This document shows positions 9,562-18,567 of a stretch of 64,000 nt of DNA, piece by piece. Source of the DNA: Yunchengibacter salinarum (GTDB lineage: Bacteria; Pseudomonadota; Alphaproteobacteria; Sphingomonadales; Kordiimonadaceae); contig NZ_JBBJLN010000002.1 in NCBI RefSeq assembly GCF_037658235.1, forward strand, positions 284,405 to 348,404, read 5' to 3'. The first letter of the stretch is position 1, and every line of letters begins with the position of its first letter. The position numbers were made by a program, and so were the translations under genes. Below the pieces are notes generated by a model. It saw only the letters and a program-made list of their open reading frames with translations. It was not told the DNA's origin and searched no databases.

Positions 9562-9855
9562 TTATATGATTATGACTTCCCGTTTCTGCGCCGTAAAGGT
9601 CTTGCCCAGACTTTCCACCTTCGGGTCCACGGTTTCTGCTGGTCCCATGTCCATCAGCATCACGTGGTCTTCATCGTGATGGATCAGGGCCTCCAGGCGG
9701 GCGGCCAGATCGGCGCGGCGGCGTGCTGTGAGGCGGCATTGGAAAATCGAAAGCTGCAACCATGTGCCGTATCCCTGGCAGGTCTTGAAGACACGCCGCC
9801 AGCGTTTGCGATCGGCGATATCGTAGGCGACGATATATAGGCGTTCTTCGGCCAT
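9562..9855 (-). CDS. cas2: CRISPR-associated endonuclease Cas2
   Basis: Small adaptation protein of 97 residues that bridges two Cas1 dimers in the spacer-integration complex. It shows the ferredoxin-like start YIVAYDIAD with the conserved Asp12, and a middle segment SIFQCRL typical of Cas2. It is the last gene of the cas operon, 3 nt after the cas4-cas1 stop codon and directly before the leader. Length and position fit type I-G systems. Confidence 0.95.
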   Translation of the reverse strand: MAEERLYIVAYDIADRKRWRRVFKTCQGYGTWLQLSIFQCRLTARRRADLAARLEALIHHDEDHVMLMDMGPAETVDPKVESLGKTFTAQKREVIII

Positions 9856-9858
9856 GCT

Positions 9859-11574
9859 TTATCTCGGCAGATAGTGGGGATATTGGGACAATTCGCCATC
9901 CAGATACCGACCCAGAAGCCGTGCCTGCACTTCGATCAGGCGCCGCATGGACAGGCGATAGCCGAATACCGGGTGCGTGGTTTCCTGTGACAGCCTGCGT
10001 TCATAAGCGGCAATCAGGGCTTTTTTCGTGGCTGGTTTCATGGTGCATCCGGTGCCCCGGATCGTGAAGCCATCGGGCTGTATCTCGCCATTGTTGATTG
10101 CCTGTATCACAACGGAATCGGACAGGATCGGCCTGAACGGTTCCATCATGTCCAGCGCCAGAGCCGGGCGGCCATGGCGCGGGCGATGATAAAAGCCACG
10201 ATAGGGGTCAAAGCCCACAGCGGACAGGGTTGTGTGCCAGGTGCGGGTCAGCAGGGCATAGGCAAAAGACAGCAGGGCATTCATTGGATCGGCGGGCGGG
10301 CGGCGGTTGCGCTTATGGAAGGCAAAGGCCGGAAAGCCCGATTTGCCGGGTGCGAGCATCTGTTCGAAATGTTGAAAATAGATGGCGGCTGCTTCCCCTT
10401 CCAGCCCAAGAAGCGTGGCTGTTTCGGGGGCGTGGTGGCTGCGATCCACCAGCCGTTTCAAACGATCAAGGGCATGATCCCGATCGTTTCGCCTTGTCTT
10501 GTCCTTCCAGTTTCGCCGCAATTGGGTGCGGCTGTTCTGTATCTTGGCGGCAACAAGGCCGCGGGCGATGGCCAGACAGCGCCGATCATCGAAACTGGCT
10601 TTGTACTGATTGGTGCGCAGGTCCACATTTTTTGATCCGGTGTTGACCGTATGGCCCAGAACCCAGCCACCCCCGGATGCCCAGGTGACCGGAATATCCT
10701 GCCTTAGCAGGGCGTGCAGTGTGGGGGTGGTCAGGGAAACGGGGCCCATCAGCACCAGTTCCGAAATGCCGATGATGGGGGCGCGGGTCTTGGTGTCATC
10801 GGTGGTGATCAGCAGGGTTTCGCCATCCTTGCGTATGCGGGCACCCGGTGTCTGCACATACAGAGGCAGGGCGGGATCGTCTGACGGGTTCAGGGGCCGC
10901 GGCACATGATTGCGTCGGAAAAAATTGGTTTCGTCCGGCATGCATATGCCGGCGAGAGAGCATGACACGCATTTCCGGCTGGCTTCGAGCGGCGGCGGTC
11001 TGCGCCCCGCCGCAGCGGCCAGGCGCAGGTCTGAAATGGCGGTGAGGGTGCGGGTTCGCAGGTCTTCATCGAGATGGACGGGCACTCTCTCGCGGGATCC
11101 GGCAAACCACAGGGCGCCTTCGGTTACGGTGTAGCCGCTGTCTTCCAGTATCAGGGCCTGTGCGCACACCTGCACCCGTTCCGGTTCATATGCGCCTTTT
11201 TCCACATGGGGGCGCTTGCCTTTCTTGTAGTCCACAGGCGTGACCCGCCCGTCTTTCGCTTCCAACAAGTCGATTCTGGCGATGATACCCAGTTTTTCGG
11301 AAGACAGGGTGAGAGCCCGTGTTTTCAGGCCGTCTTCCGGGGTTAGATCCTGTGCCTGGGGCAGAGCGCCTTCCTGCCTGTCCACCCGTGTGTGGACCCG
11401 GCGACCCTCGGCGGTGTCACCGCTGTCGGCCCATTCCCCTTCCACCCATTCAAGCCATGCCAGTCTTGGGCAATAGACCCATTCGTTGACCATTCTGACT
11501 GGCACCAGCGGCGTATCCTGCGGCGCGGGCGGCGCGGGCAGGGGAAGTGTATGCTGGTGCGGGTGCCTGGGCAT
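9859..11574 (-). CDS. cas4-cas1: Cas4-Cas1 fusion (spacer processing and integration)
   Basis: A 571-residue fusion, as is usual in type I-G. Residues 25-215 are Cas4, a RecB-like exonuclease that trims prespacers and selects PAMs: Cys35 (VYCPR) and Cys202/205/211 form the Fe-S ligand set, and ID at 101-102 plus VDYKKGK at 114-120 form the nuclease core. Residues 235-571 are Cas1 integrase: GLEGEAA with Glu392, GFYHRPRHGR with His463, and ALALDMMEPFRP with Asp475/Glu478. All catalytic residues appear present, so adaptation is probably functional. It lies 3 nt after csb2 and 3 nt before cas2. Confidence 0.95.
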   Translation of the reverse strand: MPRHPHQHTLPLPAPPAPQDTPLVPVRMVNEWVYCPRLAWLEWVEGEWADSGDTAEGRRVHTRVDRQEGALPQAQDLTPEDGLKTRALTLSSEKLGIIARIDLLEAKDGRVTPVDYKKGKRPHVEKGAYEPERVQVCAQALILEDSGYTVTEGALWFAGSRERVPVHLDEDLRTRTLTAISDLRLAAAAGRRPPPLEASRKCVSCSLAGICMPDETNFFRRNHVPRPLNPSDDPALPLYVQTPGARIRKDGETLLITTDDTKTRAPIIGISELVLMGPVSLTTPTLHALLRQDIPVTWASGGGWVLGHTVNTGSKNVDLRTNQYKASFDDRRCLAIARGLVAAKIQNSRTQLRRNWKDKTRRNDRDHALDRLKRLVDRSHHAPETATLLGLEGEAAAIYFQHFEQMLAPGKSGFPAFAFHKRNRRPPADPMNALLSFAYALLTRTWHTTLSAVGFDPYRGFYHRPRHGRPALALDMMEPFRPILSDSVVIQAINNGEIQPDGFTIRGTGCTMKPATKKALIAAYERRLSQETTHPVFGYRLSMRRLIEVQARLLGRYLDGELSQYPHYLPR

Positions 11575-11577
11575 GGA

Positions 11578-13776
11578 TCATTCGGCGCGGATAAAGGTTC
11601 CGTCCCCCCTGTGTGCCCCCTTGCCCAGCAGCAGCGGGCCGCTGACCGCCACGGCAAAACGCAGGCGTATGCGGGCATAAGGCCCCGTTTCCGGTTCAAC
11701 CCCGCAAGACAGGATGGTGACGTCAGCCGGTTCCGGCAGGCCCCGGCGGTGCAGTTCCCGGCGCACGTCCTGTTCCATGAAGGCGCGCCGGTCATCCCGG
11801 CGCTTGGGATGGCGCGTGGCGCGATAGGGGGTATTGCTGACCCAGACCCGCCCCTGCCCGAACAGGCGGCTTTCATTTTCAGGATCAGGCAGCGGGCGCA
11901 GGGCCAGCACGCCGCAGTGCCCGGCGCGGACGGATTCAAGGGCGTTTGTTACCTGTTCGAAGCGATCTTTATCGCCATGATCCAGTTTTGTCTGCGGGTC
12001 CGCCATGTCGGGCCGGATGACATAAAGGCGGGAAAGGGTGCCCGTGTCCTCGTCGTGGTCGGCGGTGAGAAACACATGTTCGTGCCCACCATTGCCCGCA
12101 GGTCGGCCATCGGGCTTGTGCCCGGAGAACAGGGGCGATAAAGCGCCGGTCACATCGCGGTCCAGTGCCATCAGCGCCCGGCGCAGGGCGTGGATGATCG
12201 GGCCGTGGCTTTTGGCGGGTGGGGGGCTGCCTTCAATGGCAAAGGCCGCGACCCTGCGGCGGGCATCCGGCATAGGCGCCATCAGACCCAGCCCCAGATA
12301 GCGCCCGTTGCCCAGAATGAGCGGCCCTTTGACGGGGGCCTCAAAGGCGATTTCCACATGCCAGAGCTGGTGCTTTGAGAAGCGGGTGCGGGCGGCGAAA
12401 CCTTCTGCCCGCGCCCCTTTTGCGTGGAAGGGTTCCCGCTGGACATGGATTTGCGCGGTCGCCGTATCGATCCCGGCATGGCGCAATGCCTGGCGCACGG
12501 CATGGGCGGCGCGGCTTTCTTCCTGCCCACGCTCCCCACCGCCCTTGGGCTTGTTGCGGGTTTCGGACGGGTCGATGCGGCGGCGTGCCGCCTTTTCCGG
12601 CAGGGCGGCGGGGGTGATGGTGCGCCAGATGCGGGCGCCGCGATTCAGGCCGTAATGGCGGGTCATGCGCGGGTTGTCTGTATCGGTCAACTGGATGTCT
12701 TGCACGATTTCGCCGGTGTGGGGGTTTGTCTGCTCTGACAGGGTGACACCGGCAAATGCCCAGTGGATATCCCCGGAAGGGAGTGGGCAATGGGGCGGAA
12801 CATCCACCAGAATTCGCCGGATGGATGATTCCGCATGGGGGTGGCCAACAGATGGCAGGGGAATGATGCGAATGCGCTGGGCCTTGTCCGCGTTGCCCAT
12901 GGCCTTGACGCGGCCAAAAACCCGGTCGATCTCCGTGCCCTGGTCGGGCAGGGCCTTTTTTAACCGATCCGCCACCTTGTCGCGCACAGTCTCCACCAGT
13001 TTTGCAACATCAGTGAGCGCGGTCGGGTGGAAATCCGCCCGGCGGGTGGCGAGGTTCCGTATATCGAACAGCAGCCGCGTGGGCGGGCTGTCATACGCCA
13101 CATCCTGGAACCGCGGCTTTGGGGGCTGTGTGAAGGCAGTCTTCATCGAGCGGCCCTTTTTTGATGTGGTCAGGCGCTTTTCCAATGCCTTGTGGCGGTT
13201 GATCAGGCTGATCAGAGAGCCGGGTGCGGGGCAGGGGAGCAGGTTGCCATTTCCCGGCGCCGGGCGGCTGTGTGCGCCGCCGTGCGCGTGGATATGCTTG
13301 TCCGCTTCATCCTTGCCGAATATCGCACACTTGGCCCAGGCCATATCCACACCGCGGCCAAGCTGGTAGAGCCTGTCCGTGATGGTGGCGATTGTTCGGG
13401 CATGGTTTTCGGGATCATCGGAAAACCGCCAGCAATAAAGTAGCGGCTTGGCGGCATTGAACAGATAGGGCCGTATCTGCTTGGGCGTCCGGATATCTGC
13501 AACCTTTTTCGGGTCGCCGTTCTTGGCATCCAGATCATTGTTGGGCACATAATTGCGATATCCCTGCCCGGCGCGGGCGATTGGTGCGGTGATTTCCGGC
13601 GGGGGCAGTGTTTCCAGCCAGGCGAGCGCCGCTTGTGCATTCGCGGGCACATCGCCCCCTTCGGCGGCTGCGGCCACCAGCGCCTGAAACAGCCGTGCCG
13701 GTGCGGGCGGCCACGGCCCCGTGCCATGATAGCGGCCATCATGAAAACAGACGGATATGATTAATGCGCGGGTCAT
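11578..13776 (-). CDS. csb2: Type I-G Csb2 (Cas5-Cas6-like RAMP protein)
   Basis: GSU0054-family protein of 732 residues, regarded in type I-G as combining Cas5-like (Cascade assembly) and Cas6-like (pre-crRNA cleavage) functions. The N-terminus ALIISVCFHDGRYHG with PPAPARLFQALVAAA is a Cas5-like RAMP opening. Two glycine-rich RAMP loops are visible, GPLILGNGRYLGLGL in the middle and GPLLLGKGAHRGDGTF at the C-terminus. No separate cas6 gene exists in the operon, which supports assigning repeat cleavage here. The catalytic residues of cleavage cannot be named from sequence alone. Confidence 0.88.
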   Translation of the reverse strand: MTRALIISVCFHDGRYHGTGPWPPAPARLFQALVAAAAEGGDVPANAQAALAWLETLPPPEITAPIARAGQGYRNYVPNNDLDAKNGDPKKVADIRTPKQIRPYLFNAAKPLLYCWRFSDDPENHARTIATITDRLYQLGRGVDMAWAKCAIFGKDEADKHIHAHGGAHSRPAPGNGNLLPCPAPGSLISLINRHKALEKRLTTSKKGRSMKTAFTQPPKPRFQDVAYDSPPTRLLFDIRNLATRRADFHPTALTDVAKLVETVRDKVADRLKKALPDQGTEIDRVFGRVKAMGNADKAQRIRIIPLPSVGHPHAESSIRRILVDVPPHCPLPSGDIHWAFAGVTLSEQTNPHTGEIVQDIQLTDTDNPRMTRHYGLNRGARIWRTITPAALPEKAARRRIDPSETRNKPKGGGERGQEESRAAHAVRQALRHAGIDTATAQIHVQREPFHAKGARAEGFAARTRFSKHQLWHVEIAFEAPVKGPLILGNGRYLGLGLMAPMPDARRRVAAFAIEGSPPPAKSHGPIIHALRRALMALDRDVTGALSPLFSGHKPDGRPAGNGGHEHVFLTADHDEDTGTLSRLYVIRPDMADPQTKLDHGDKDRFEQVTNALESVRAGHCGVLALRPLPDPENESRLFGQGRVWVSNTPYRATRHPKRRDDRRAFMEQDVRRELHRRGLPEPADVTILSCGVEPETGPYARIRLRFAVAVSGPLLLGKGAHRGDGTFIRAE

Positions 13777-13784
13777 AACAGCGC

Positions 13785-14855
13785 TCAGGAGGCTTTGGCG
13801 GTCTTGGATTTTTTCGCGTCCTCGCGGGCCTGCTGCTTGTTGAAGTTCAAGCGGTAAGACGACCCCACGCCAAAGCCGGAAGCGGCCTGTTGCGCATATG
13901 CCAGCGCCGTGCTTTCATCAAGCGGCACGGGATTGCGGCCCCCGTCCCGGCCCACAAGGGACCATTCGGCGGGGGTGTCCGGGTCCGGTACGATCAGGCA
14001 GCCCTGGCGCAGGAACGGGTCCAGCGGTGCGGTGGCCGCCACCAGCGACAGCCCCAGCACATAGCGGCGCAGGGCGGGGGCGTTATCCCCTTCCAGACGG
14101 CGCAGGGCGACCAGATTCAGGGTGACGGTGCGTTCAATCCCGTCTCTGGCAATGATGCCGCCATGGGTTTTACCTGAAGGCACATGCACATAGCCGCGTT
14201 TTGCAAGCGGGCTTTTTGGGTCGCCTTCCTGTTTTTCCTTGTCGGATTCGGTGAATACGTCCGTTTCCGCATAGTCGATCGGCGGGTTGTACTGGGCGGC
14301 CCGGTGTAATTCTTCCACATTCCAGGCGCGGATGACGGATTGCACGATGCGGGGCAGCTTGGCTTGTGTATCGCGGGAATCCCAGGCGCCGAAAACAAGT
14401 GAAGTAGGGGCGATCCTGGCGATTTCGCTGGCGTCTTCCCGGTCTTTCAGGGCAAGGAACGCATCATGCGCGGCGCTTTTCAGGTCGAACCCGCTTGCGT
14501 CATCGGGCTCAACGCAGCGGATCAGAGCATCGCCCAGCCGGTGGCCGGCATCAAGGATGGAAACGGTTTTTTCGTTGCCGTACTGAATGTCGATCTGCGG
14601 GATCAGGTCGGCGTGGGGGCTGTGTTTGAAAATCGGCTCCATACGGTTGGCCTGGGCGCCCACGCTGTCAATGGTGGCAACTCTGGTGCCGTCAGACAGG
14701 TCGTCGATATTATAGCCGATGTCTGCATAGGTGGGCGGGAATATCACGCCGCCTTCCCCTTCTACCGGCATCAGCTTTTGCTTCAGGTGCAGCGCGACCG
14801 GGCCGTTTTCATCGTCGGCCCATTGATTGATCATGTCCTGGGTGAGCGTGGTCAT
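13785..14855 (-). CDS. csb1: Type I-G Cas7 (Csb1), Cascade backbone subunit
   Basis: GSU0053-family protein of 356 residues; Cas7 subunits polymerise along the crRNA and form the backbone of the surveillance complex. Recognised by the conserved N-terminal region (VIFPPTYADIGYNIDDLSDG), SVGAQANRMEP, the SLVFGAWDSRDTQAKL block and the C-terminal GSSYRLNF. The ATG overlaps the stop of the upstream cas8-like gene as ATGA, and csb2 follows after 8 nt. The C-terminus is lysine-rich. Confidence 0.92.
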   Translation of the reverse strand: MTTLTQDMINQWADDENGPVALHLKQKLMPVEGEGGVIFPPTYADIGYNIDDLSDGTRVATIDSVGAQANRMEPIFKHSPHADLIPQIDIQYGNEKTVSILDAGHRLGDALIRCVEPDDASGFDLKSAAHDAFLALKDREDASEIARIAPTSLVFGAWDSRDTQAKLPRIVQSVIRAWNVEELHRAAQYNPPIDYAETDVFTESDKEKQEGDPKSPLAKRGYVHVPSGKTHGGIIARDGIERTVTLNLVALRRLEGDNAPALRRYVLGLSLVAATAPLDPFLRQGCLIVPDPDTPAEWSLVGRDGGRNPVPLDESTALAYAQQAASGFGVGSSYRLNFNKQQAREDAKKSKTAKAS

Positions 14856-15721
14856 GGTTTTGGCTCCTCTGTGACGTCAAGAATGCAGCGGGCCTGGCCT
14901 TCCTGGCCGGGCCAGCCGAGTTGCATACGGAACGAACGGTGGGGAAAGGGAAGGGCGGCGCAGCCCAGCGCGGCGCGGTGAAACAGTGCGGGCAGAAGCG
15001 TGCCGTGCTGTGTGCCTGCCACGCCATATCGGTATTCCAGCTTGGTGTGTCTTTGCGGGCGGGCATGGGTCAGGCCGATGGCCGCCAGAAGTTCCACCAC
15101 CGGATAGCCGGTCATGCTGATGGTCTGGTGGTCATTGGGGGAAAAGCCAGCATCTATGGGGATATAGTCCCGGCGCCAGTCGAAGCGGAAACTGCTACTC
15201 TGTATTACCGAGAACGAGAACGGGTCTTCTGTGAGGGTGTCTGCTGCATCCCTGAACAGGGCCAGCGAGTCTTGCGTGAAGGCGGCGCCGGGATAGCCCC
15301 CGGACCCGGCCCAGAACTTCACATTGTCCCGTGTGGTTGCATCCCCCCAATGATCGAGCGTGATCGCTTGGTCGCCGTCGCGCAGAATGGCAGGCAAGGT
15401 GGCGGGGCTTGACGGATCGGGAAAAGGGAAGGGGTCTTCCGGAGCCGCGTGTATTGTGGGAATTTTCCATTTACGGGTATCATTTTTTGACCCCTGCGGG
15501 GCAATGGATTTCACCTCCGCACGGGCCAGAAAATTCAGCACTGTCGCCACCGGATTTTCACCCCCTGCGGCGTGGATGTGAAAACGCGGTTCGGCCTCGT
15601 CGTGCCAGTTGAATCCGCCTTTGGCGCCCCCCAGCAGAACATCAGCCGCTTCCAGAAAGCCGAGACAGGCAAAGACCTGGCCCGGATTGAACAGGTCCAC
15701 GGGGATGGAATGATCAGCCAT
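14852..15721 (-). CDS. Type I-G large-subunit-like protein (Cas8g/Csb3-like)
   Basis: Protein of 289 residues in the position of the Cas8 (large/PAM-recognition) subunit of type I-G Cascade, between cas3 and cas7. I chose the ATG at 15721 (MADHSIPVDLF), which overlaps the cas3 stop by 8 nt; the longer frame reads into cas3. The start PVDLFNPGQVFACLGFLEAADVLLGG is characteristic of Csb3/Cas8u2-type proteins. It is much shorter than Csx17-type Cas8, so the exact family name is uncertain; assignment rests on operon position and this N-terminal pattern. Confidence 0.75.
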   Translation of the reverse strand: MADHSIPVDLFNPGQVFACLGFLEAADVLLGGAKGGFNWHDEAEPRFHIHAAGGENPVATVLNFLARAEVKSIAPQGSKNDTRKWKIPTIHAAPEDPFPFPDPSSPATLPAILRDGDQAITLDHWGDATTRDNVKFWAGSGGYPGAAFTQDSLALFRDAADTLTEDPFSFSVIQSSSFRFDWRRDYIPIDAGFSPNDHQTISMTGYPVVELLAAIGLTHARPQRHTKLEYRYGVAGTQHGTLLPALFHRAALGCAALPFPHRSFRMQLGWPGQEGQARCILDVTEEPKP

Positions 15722-18428
15722 GGTTGCCCTCCCACTCAGATACTGCTTGATCCAGCCGACGGGAGGCGCGCTGATCCGCCGCGCGCACCACTGCTTCCAG
15801 CCAGGCAAGCCCCCATGGGTCGAACCGGTCCTGCAGGCGGGCGAATCTCAGCGCCACCTCCTGCGCCTTATCCGCCAGGGCGGATGGTGGCAGGGAGTCG
15901 CAGCCATTCACGGATAAAGTGGGCCGGGCCTGGCCATGGTGGGCCGCGATCAGATGCAGGGTCAGGTCGCGTATTGTCTCCGGCAGGGCTTCGGGCGCAT
16001 CGTGCCCGTCCAAGGCCAGAACGGAGCCGAATTCGTGGCGATAGCCTTGCAGGATGGAAGGGCGAACCGGCCCCCTGGTCTTGGCGTAAGGGCCGTCCGC
16101 TTTGGGTGCGTTGAACGCGTTTTGCCACACCCGGCTTCGCTTGCCTTCATCATGATACCGCGCGGCGAGACAGACAGCGTCTGCGATCTCCGGGGCGCTA
16201 TGGGTAAGCCCCAGGGCCGCGACCAGTCTTTTTGCTTCTTCTGCGACCCAGCCCTGATGTTCCTCAAGGGACTGGCTTTTGCGCGTGATGGCGCGCGCGT
16301 CTTCGCTGCTGTCCTCGCCGTGCCATTTTTCCACGACAAGCCATGATGTGGGCGCGCCTTCTTCTGTGGTGGCCGTAACGAAGGAATGGACAGGCTGCCA
16401 GTTTTCCGGTTCGGTTGCGGCATCGCCCTCGCTGTCGGCGTCCGGGTTTACTGACGCTGATGATCGAAGCACCCGCACCGGCACGCGCGGCGCGGCGTTT
16501 GCATCGTCTGGGGGCGAAAGCCACCCGTTTTCGTCATCCGCGGACGGTGCCGGGTCGTGCGTTTTATCGGCAAGCAGTCCGTTCGAAAGGCCGCCGATCC
16601 GGGCATCCAGCACAAGGGTTTTGCCGGATAAATTCGTTACGGCGTTTTTCTTGGTTCTGAGAAGTTCAGACAGTTCCGCGAGGGAGAAACGGCCCACCAC
16701 GTCGTTGGTACGATCAAGGGCAAAGGCGACCACACCCTGCTTCCAAAGCGGTATGGGCATGTCTGCCGGGCATGGGCCGGTGTGTTTTGCCGCGGCGCGT
16801 ACGCGCTTTTTAAGCCAGTCGCACACATGGTCGGTCTGTGTTTCGAGGCGCTCCGCCAGATGAGGGGGCGCCGCTGTGAAGAATGTGTCGATCTCTGTCG
16901 CTTCGGCGACACCGCCATCCGTGCGCACGGGCAGGTGGCGGCGCCAGACAAGGCTGGTCTGTTCCTGTTCATCCACCCATCCCCTTAGCCAGGGTTGGAT
17001 TTCGGGCCGCCCTGTATGGTCTCTCAGGCTGGTCATGGACCAGGCTTCCAGAAGCGGACGGTTCAAGGCCGGGTAAAGCGGCGCCGGGGTGGAGGCATTC
17101 ACAACTGCCCGCCAATGCTCATCCATCAATTCCATAAGGGATTGCGGGCTGGCGTTCAGGCTGCCGTCTGTGTGTTCGGGAAGATGACCCAGCAGTTTTC
17201 GCGTGGCTTCCGCAATGTGATCATGGTCCTTGTCGCTGCTGGGGACATCACCGTGCAGGACGATAATATCCGACTGCTTGTTTCCCAGCCGATTGACGCG
17301 CCCAAGCCTTTGCACCATGCGTTCAATCGGCACCAGGTCCATGACCATATGGTCCGCATCCAGATCGACCCCCACTTCGCCTGCTGACGTTGCCACCAGA
17401 AAGGCGGGCAGATCGCTTTGCACGCCGCCCGAGAAGAAACCTAACTGATCCAGTGCACGCCTGGCCTCCTCGCGCTCATGCACACGGCGTGCGCCCACAA
17501 GAAGCTGGGTGTTTTCTTCCGGTAACTTAAGCGATTTGGCCAGTTTTCTGATGGCGGCCAGCGTTTCTTCAGCATCGGCCCGCCTGTTGCAGTAAATGAG
17601 GATTCGTCCGGGTCGATTGCCTTCATCAGTCAGCGCCCAGGCCCGTTCGGCCAGGGTTTGAGGCAGACTGCTGGTATCAATGCTTTCAAAACGCAGGCTT
17701 TTATCGGCTGTCAGGCGTTCCCTTACCGGACCTTCTGTTTTCTCCTCCTCATTGAGTCGAAAGACACTCTCCCCTTCGCGCCTTCCCGTGGCTGACAGGG
17801 TGAGCAGTTCGACAGGCGGCGCAAGTTGTCGGAAATCCTCTCCCTCAGGGCGTGATGCCCGCTTGGTGATCTGTTCCACCAGCCTTTCAAAAGGTGGCAC
17901 AAGATGGGATTCATCCAATACAATCAAAGAATCCATGCCCAAAAGGCCCGCATGATAGGGGCGCATTCGGCGGCTGACCCCGTATCCGCCGAACAGCAGT
18001 CGGGACCCGATCATGTCCACCGTTCCGACAATAATTGCGGGCGCGGACGGGTCGCGGAGCCAGTCTCCCCGATCGGCATATTGACCGCGCAAGGTGGAGA
18101 TTGGCAGGTCGCCTCCCTGCGTGGCTGCCCAGGTGCGGATTTTCTCCGCCTCTACCGTGGCCTGGTCCACCACCGCGCGTCGGTCCACAACATAAACAAG
18201 GCGTCGCGGCAAATCCGTCGCGCCAGCTTCTCTGGCAAGGTACCAGATGACCATGACAGAGGTTTTACCCGCCCCTGTCGGCAGATCAAGTGCATCAGGG
18301 CGGCAATTACCGGTAAATTCGTGAAACAGGCGCACCTGCCAGCGGAAGGGTGAATGGCCGGTCAATGCCTGAAACCGGCTTTGAAACAGCGCCGTGCTTC
18401 CAGTTTCCTGAGATACATCCATAAGCAT
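15714..18428 (-). CDS. cas3: Type I-G Cas3 helicase-nuclease (helicase first, HD domain C-terminal)
   Basis: Effector of 904 residues that unwinds and degrades DNA recognised by Cascade. The SF2 helicase comes first: Walker A PTGAGKT (50-56), DESH box (172-175), and motif VI QRLGRVNRLG. The HD nuclease follows at about residues 700-885, with the metal-binding pair in ARYHDEGK (His759, Asp760) and AAHHG further on. HD after helicase is the I-G arrangement, opposite to most Cas3 proteins. The start may be the ATG at 18428 or the in-frame ATG at 18422; no strong Shine-Dalgarno sequence is seen for either. First gene of the leftward cas operon. Confidence 0.95.
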   Translation of the reverse strand: MLMDVSQETGSTALFQSRFQALTGHSPFRWQVRLFHEFTGNCRPDALDLPTGAGKTSVMVIWYLAREAGATDLPRRLVYVVDRRAVVDQATVEAEKIRTWAATQGGDLPISTLRGQYADRGDWLRDPSAPAIIVGTVDMIGSRLLFGGYGVSRRMRPYHAGLLGMDSLIVLDESHLVPPFERLVEQITKRASRPEGEDFRQLAPPVELLTLSATGRREGESVFRLNEEEKTEGPVRERLTADKSLRFESIDTSSLPQTLAERAWALTDEGNRPGRILIYCNRRADAEETLAAIRKLAKSLKLPEENTQLLVGARRVHEREEARRALDQLGFFSGGVQSDLPAFLVATSAGEVGVDLDADHMVMDLVPIERMVQRLGRVNRLGNKQSDIIVLHGDVPSSDKDHDHIAEATRKLLGHLPEHTDGSLNASPQSLMELMDEHWRAVVNASTPAPLYPALNRPLLEAWSMTSLRDHTGRPEIQPWLRGWVDEQEQTSLVWRRHLPVRTDGGVAEATEIDTFFTAAPPHLAERLETQTDHVCDWLKKRVRAAAKHTGPCPADMPIPLWKQGVVAFALDRTNDVVGRFSLAELSELLRTKKNAVTNLSGKTLVLDARIGGLSNGLLADKTHDPAPSADDENGWLSPPDDANAAPRVPVRVLRSSASVNPDADSEGDAATEPENWQPVHSFVTATTEEGAPTSWLVVEKWHGEDSSEDARAITRKSQSLEEHQGWVAEEAKRLVAALGLTHSAPEIADAVCLAARYHDEGKRSRVWQNAFNAPKADGPYAKTRGPVRPSILQGYRHEFGSVLALDGHDAPEALPETIRDLTLHLIAAHHGQARPTLSVNGCDSLPPSALADKAQEVALRFARLQDRFDPWGLAWLEAVVRAADQRASRRLDQAVSEWEGNHG

Positions 18429-18567
18429 ATCGCCAATATTTGAAATTCAATCAAACATCATATCTATGAATGCATTTTACAACCAAAAAATAACACCTCT
18501 GGCGGGATTTTGGTGCAGGGTCGCCCTGTATGCTAGCGCCTGGTATTTCGTGTGGTCGTGGGCCTGT
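18429..18567 (-). promoter_or_regulatory. AT-rich upstream region of the cas operon
   Basis: A 139-bp gap between copA and cas3 that is AT-rich near cas3. On the minus strand TTGGTT and TATGAT are spaced by about 18 nt. An 11-bp palindrome, TTGAAATTCAA (18440-18450), lies just ahead of the start codon, where a bound repressor could block transcription or translation. No convincing terminator of copA was found. Confidence 0.35.

Noticed and set aside
9336..18567. Insertion sequences, integrase or anti-CRISPR genes in the cas region
   Set aside because: No transposase or recombinase motifs and no spare genes between the tightly packed cas genes.
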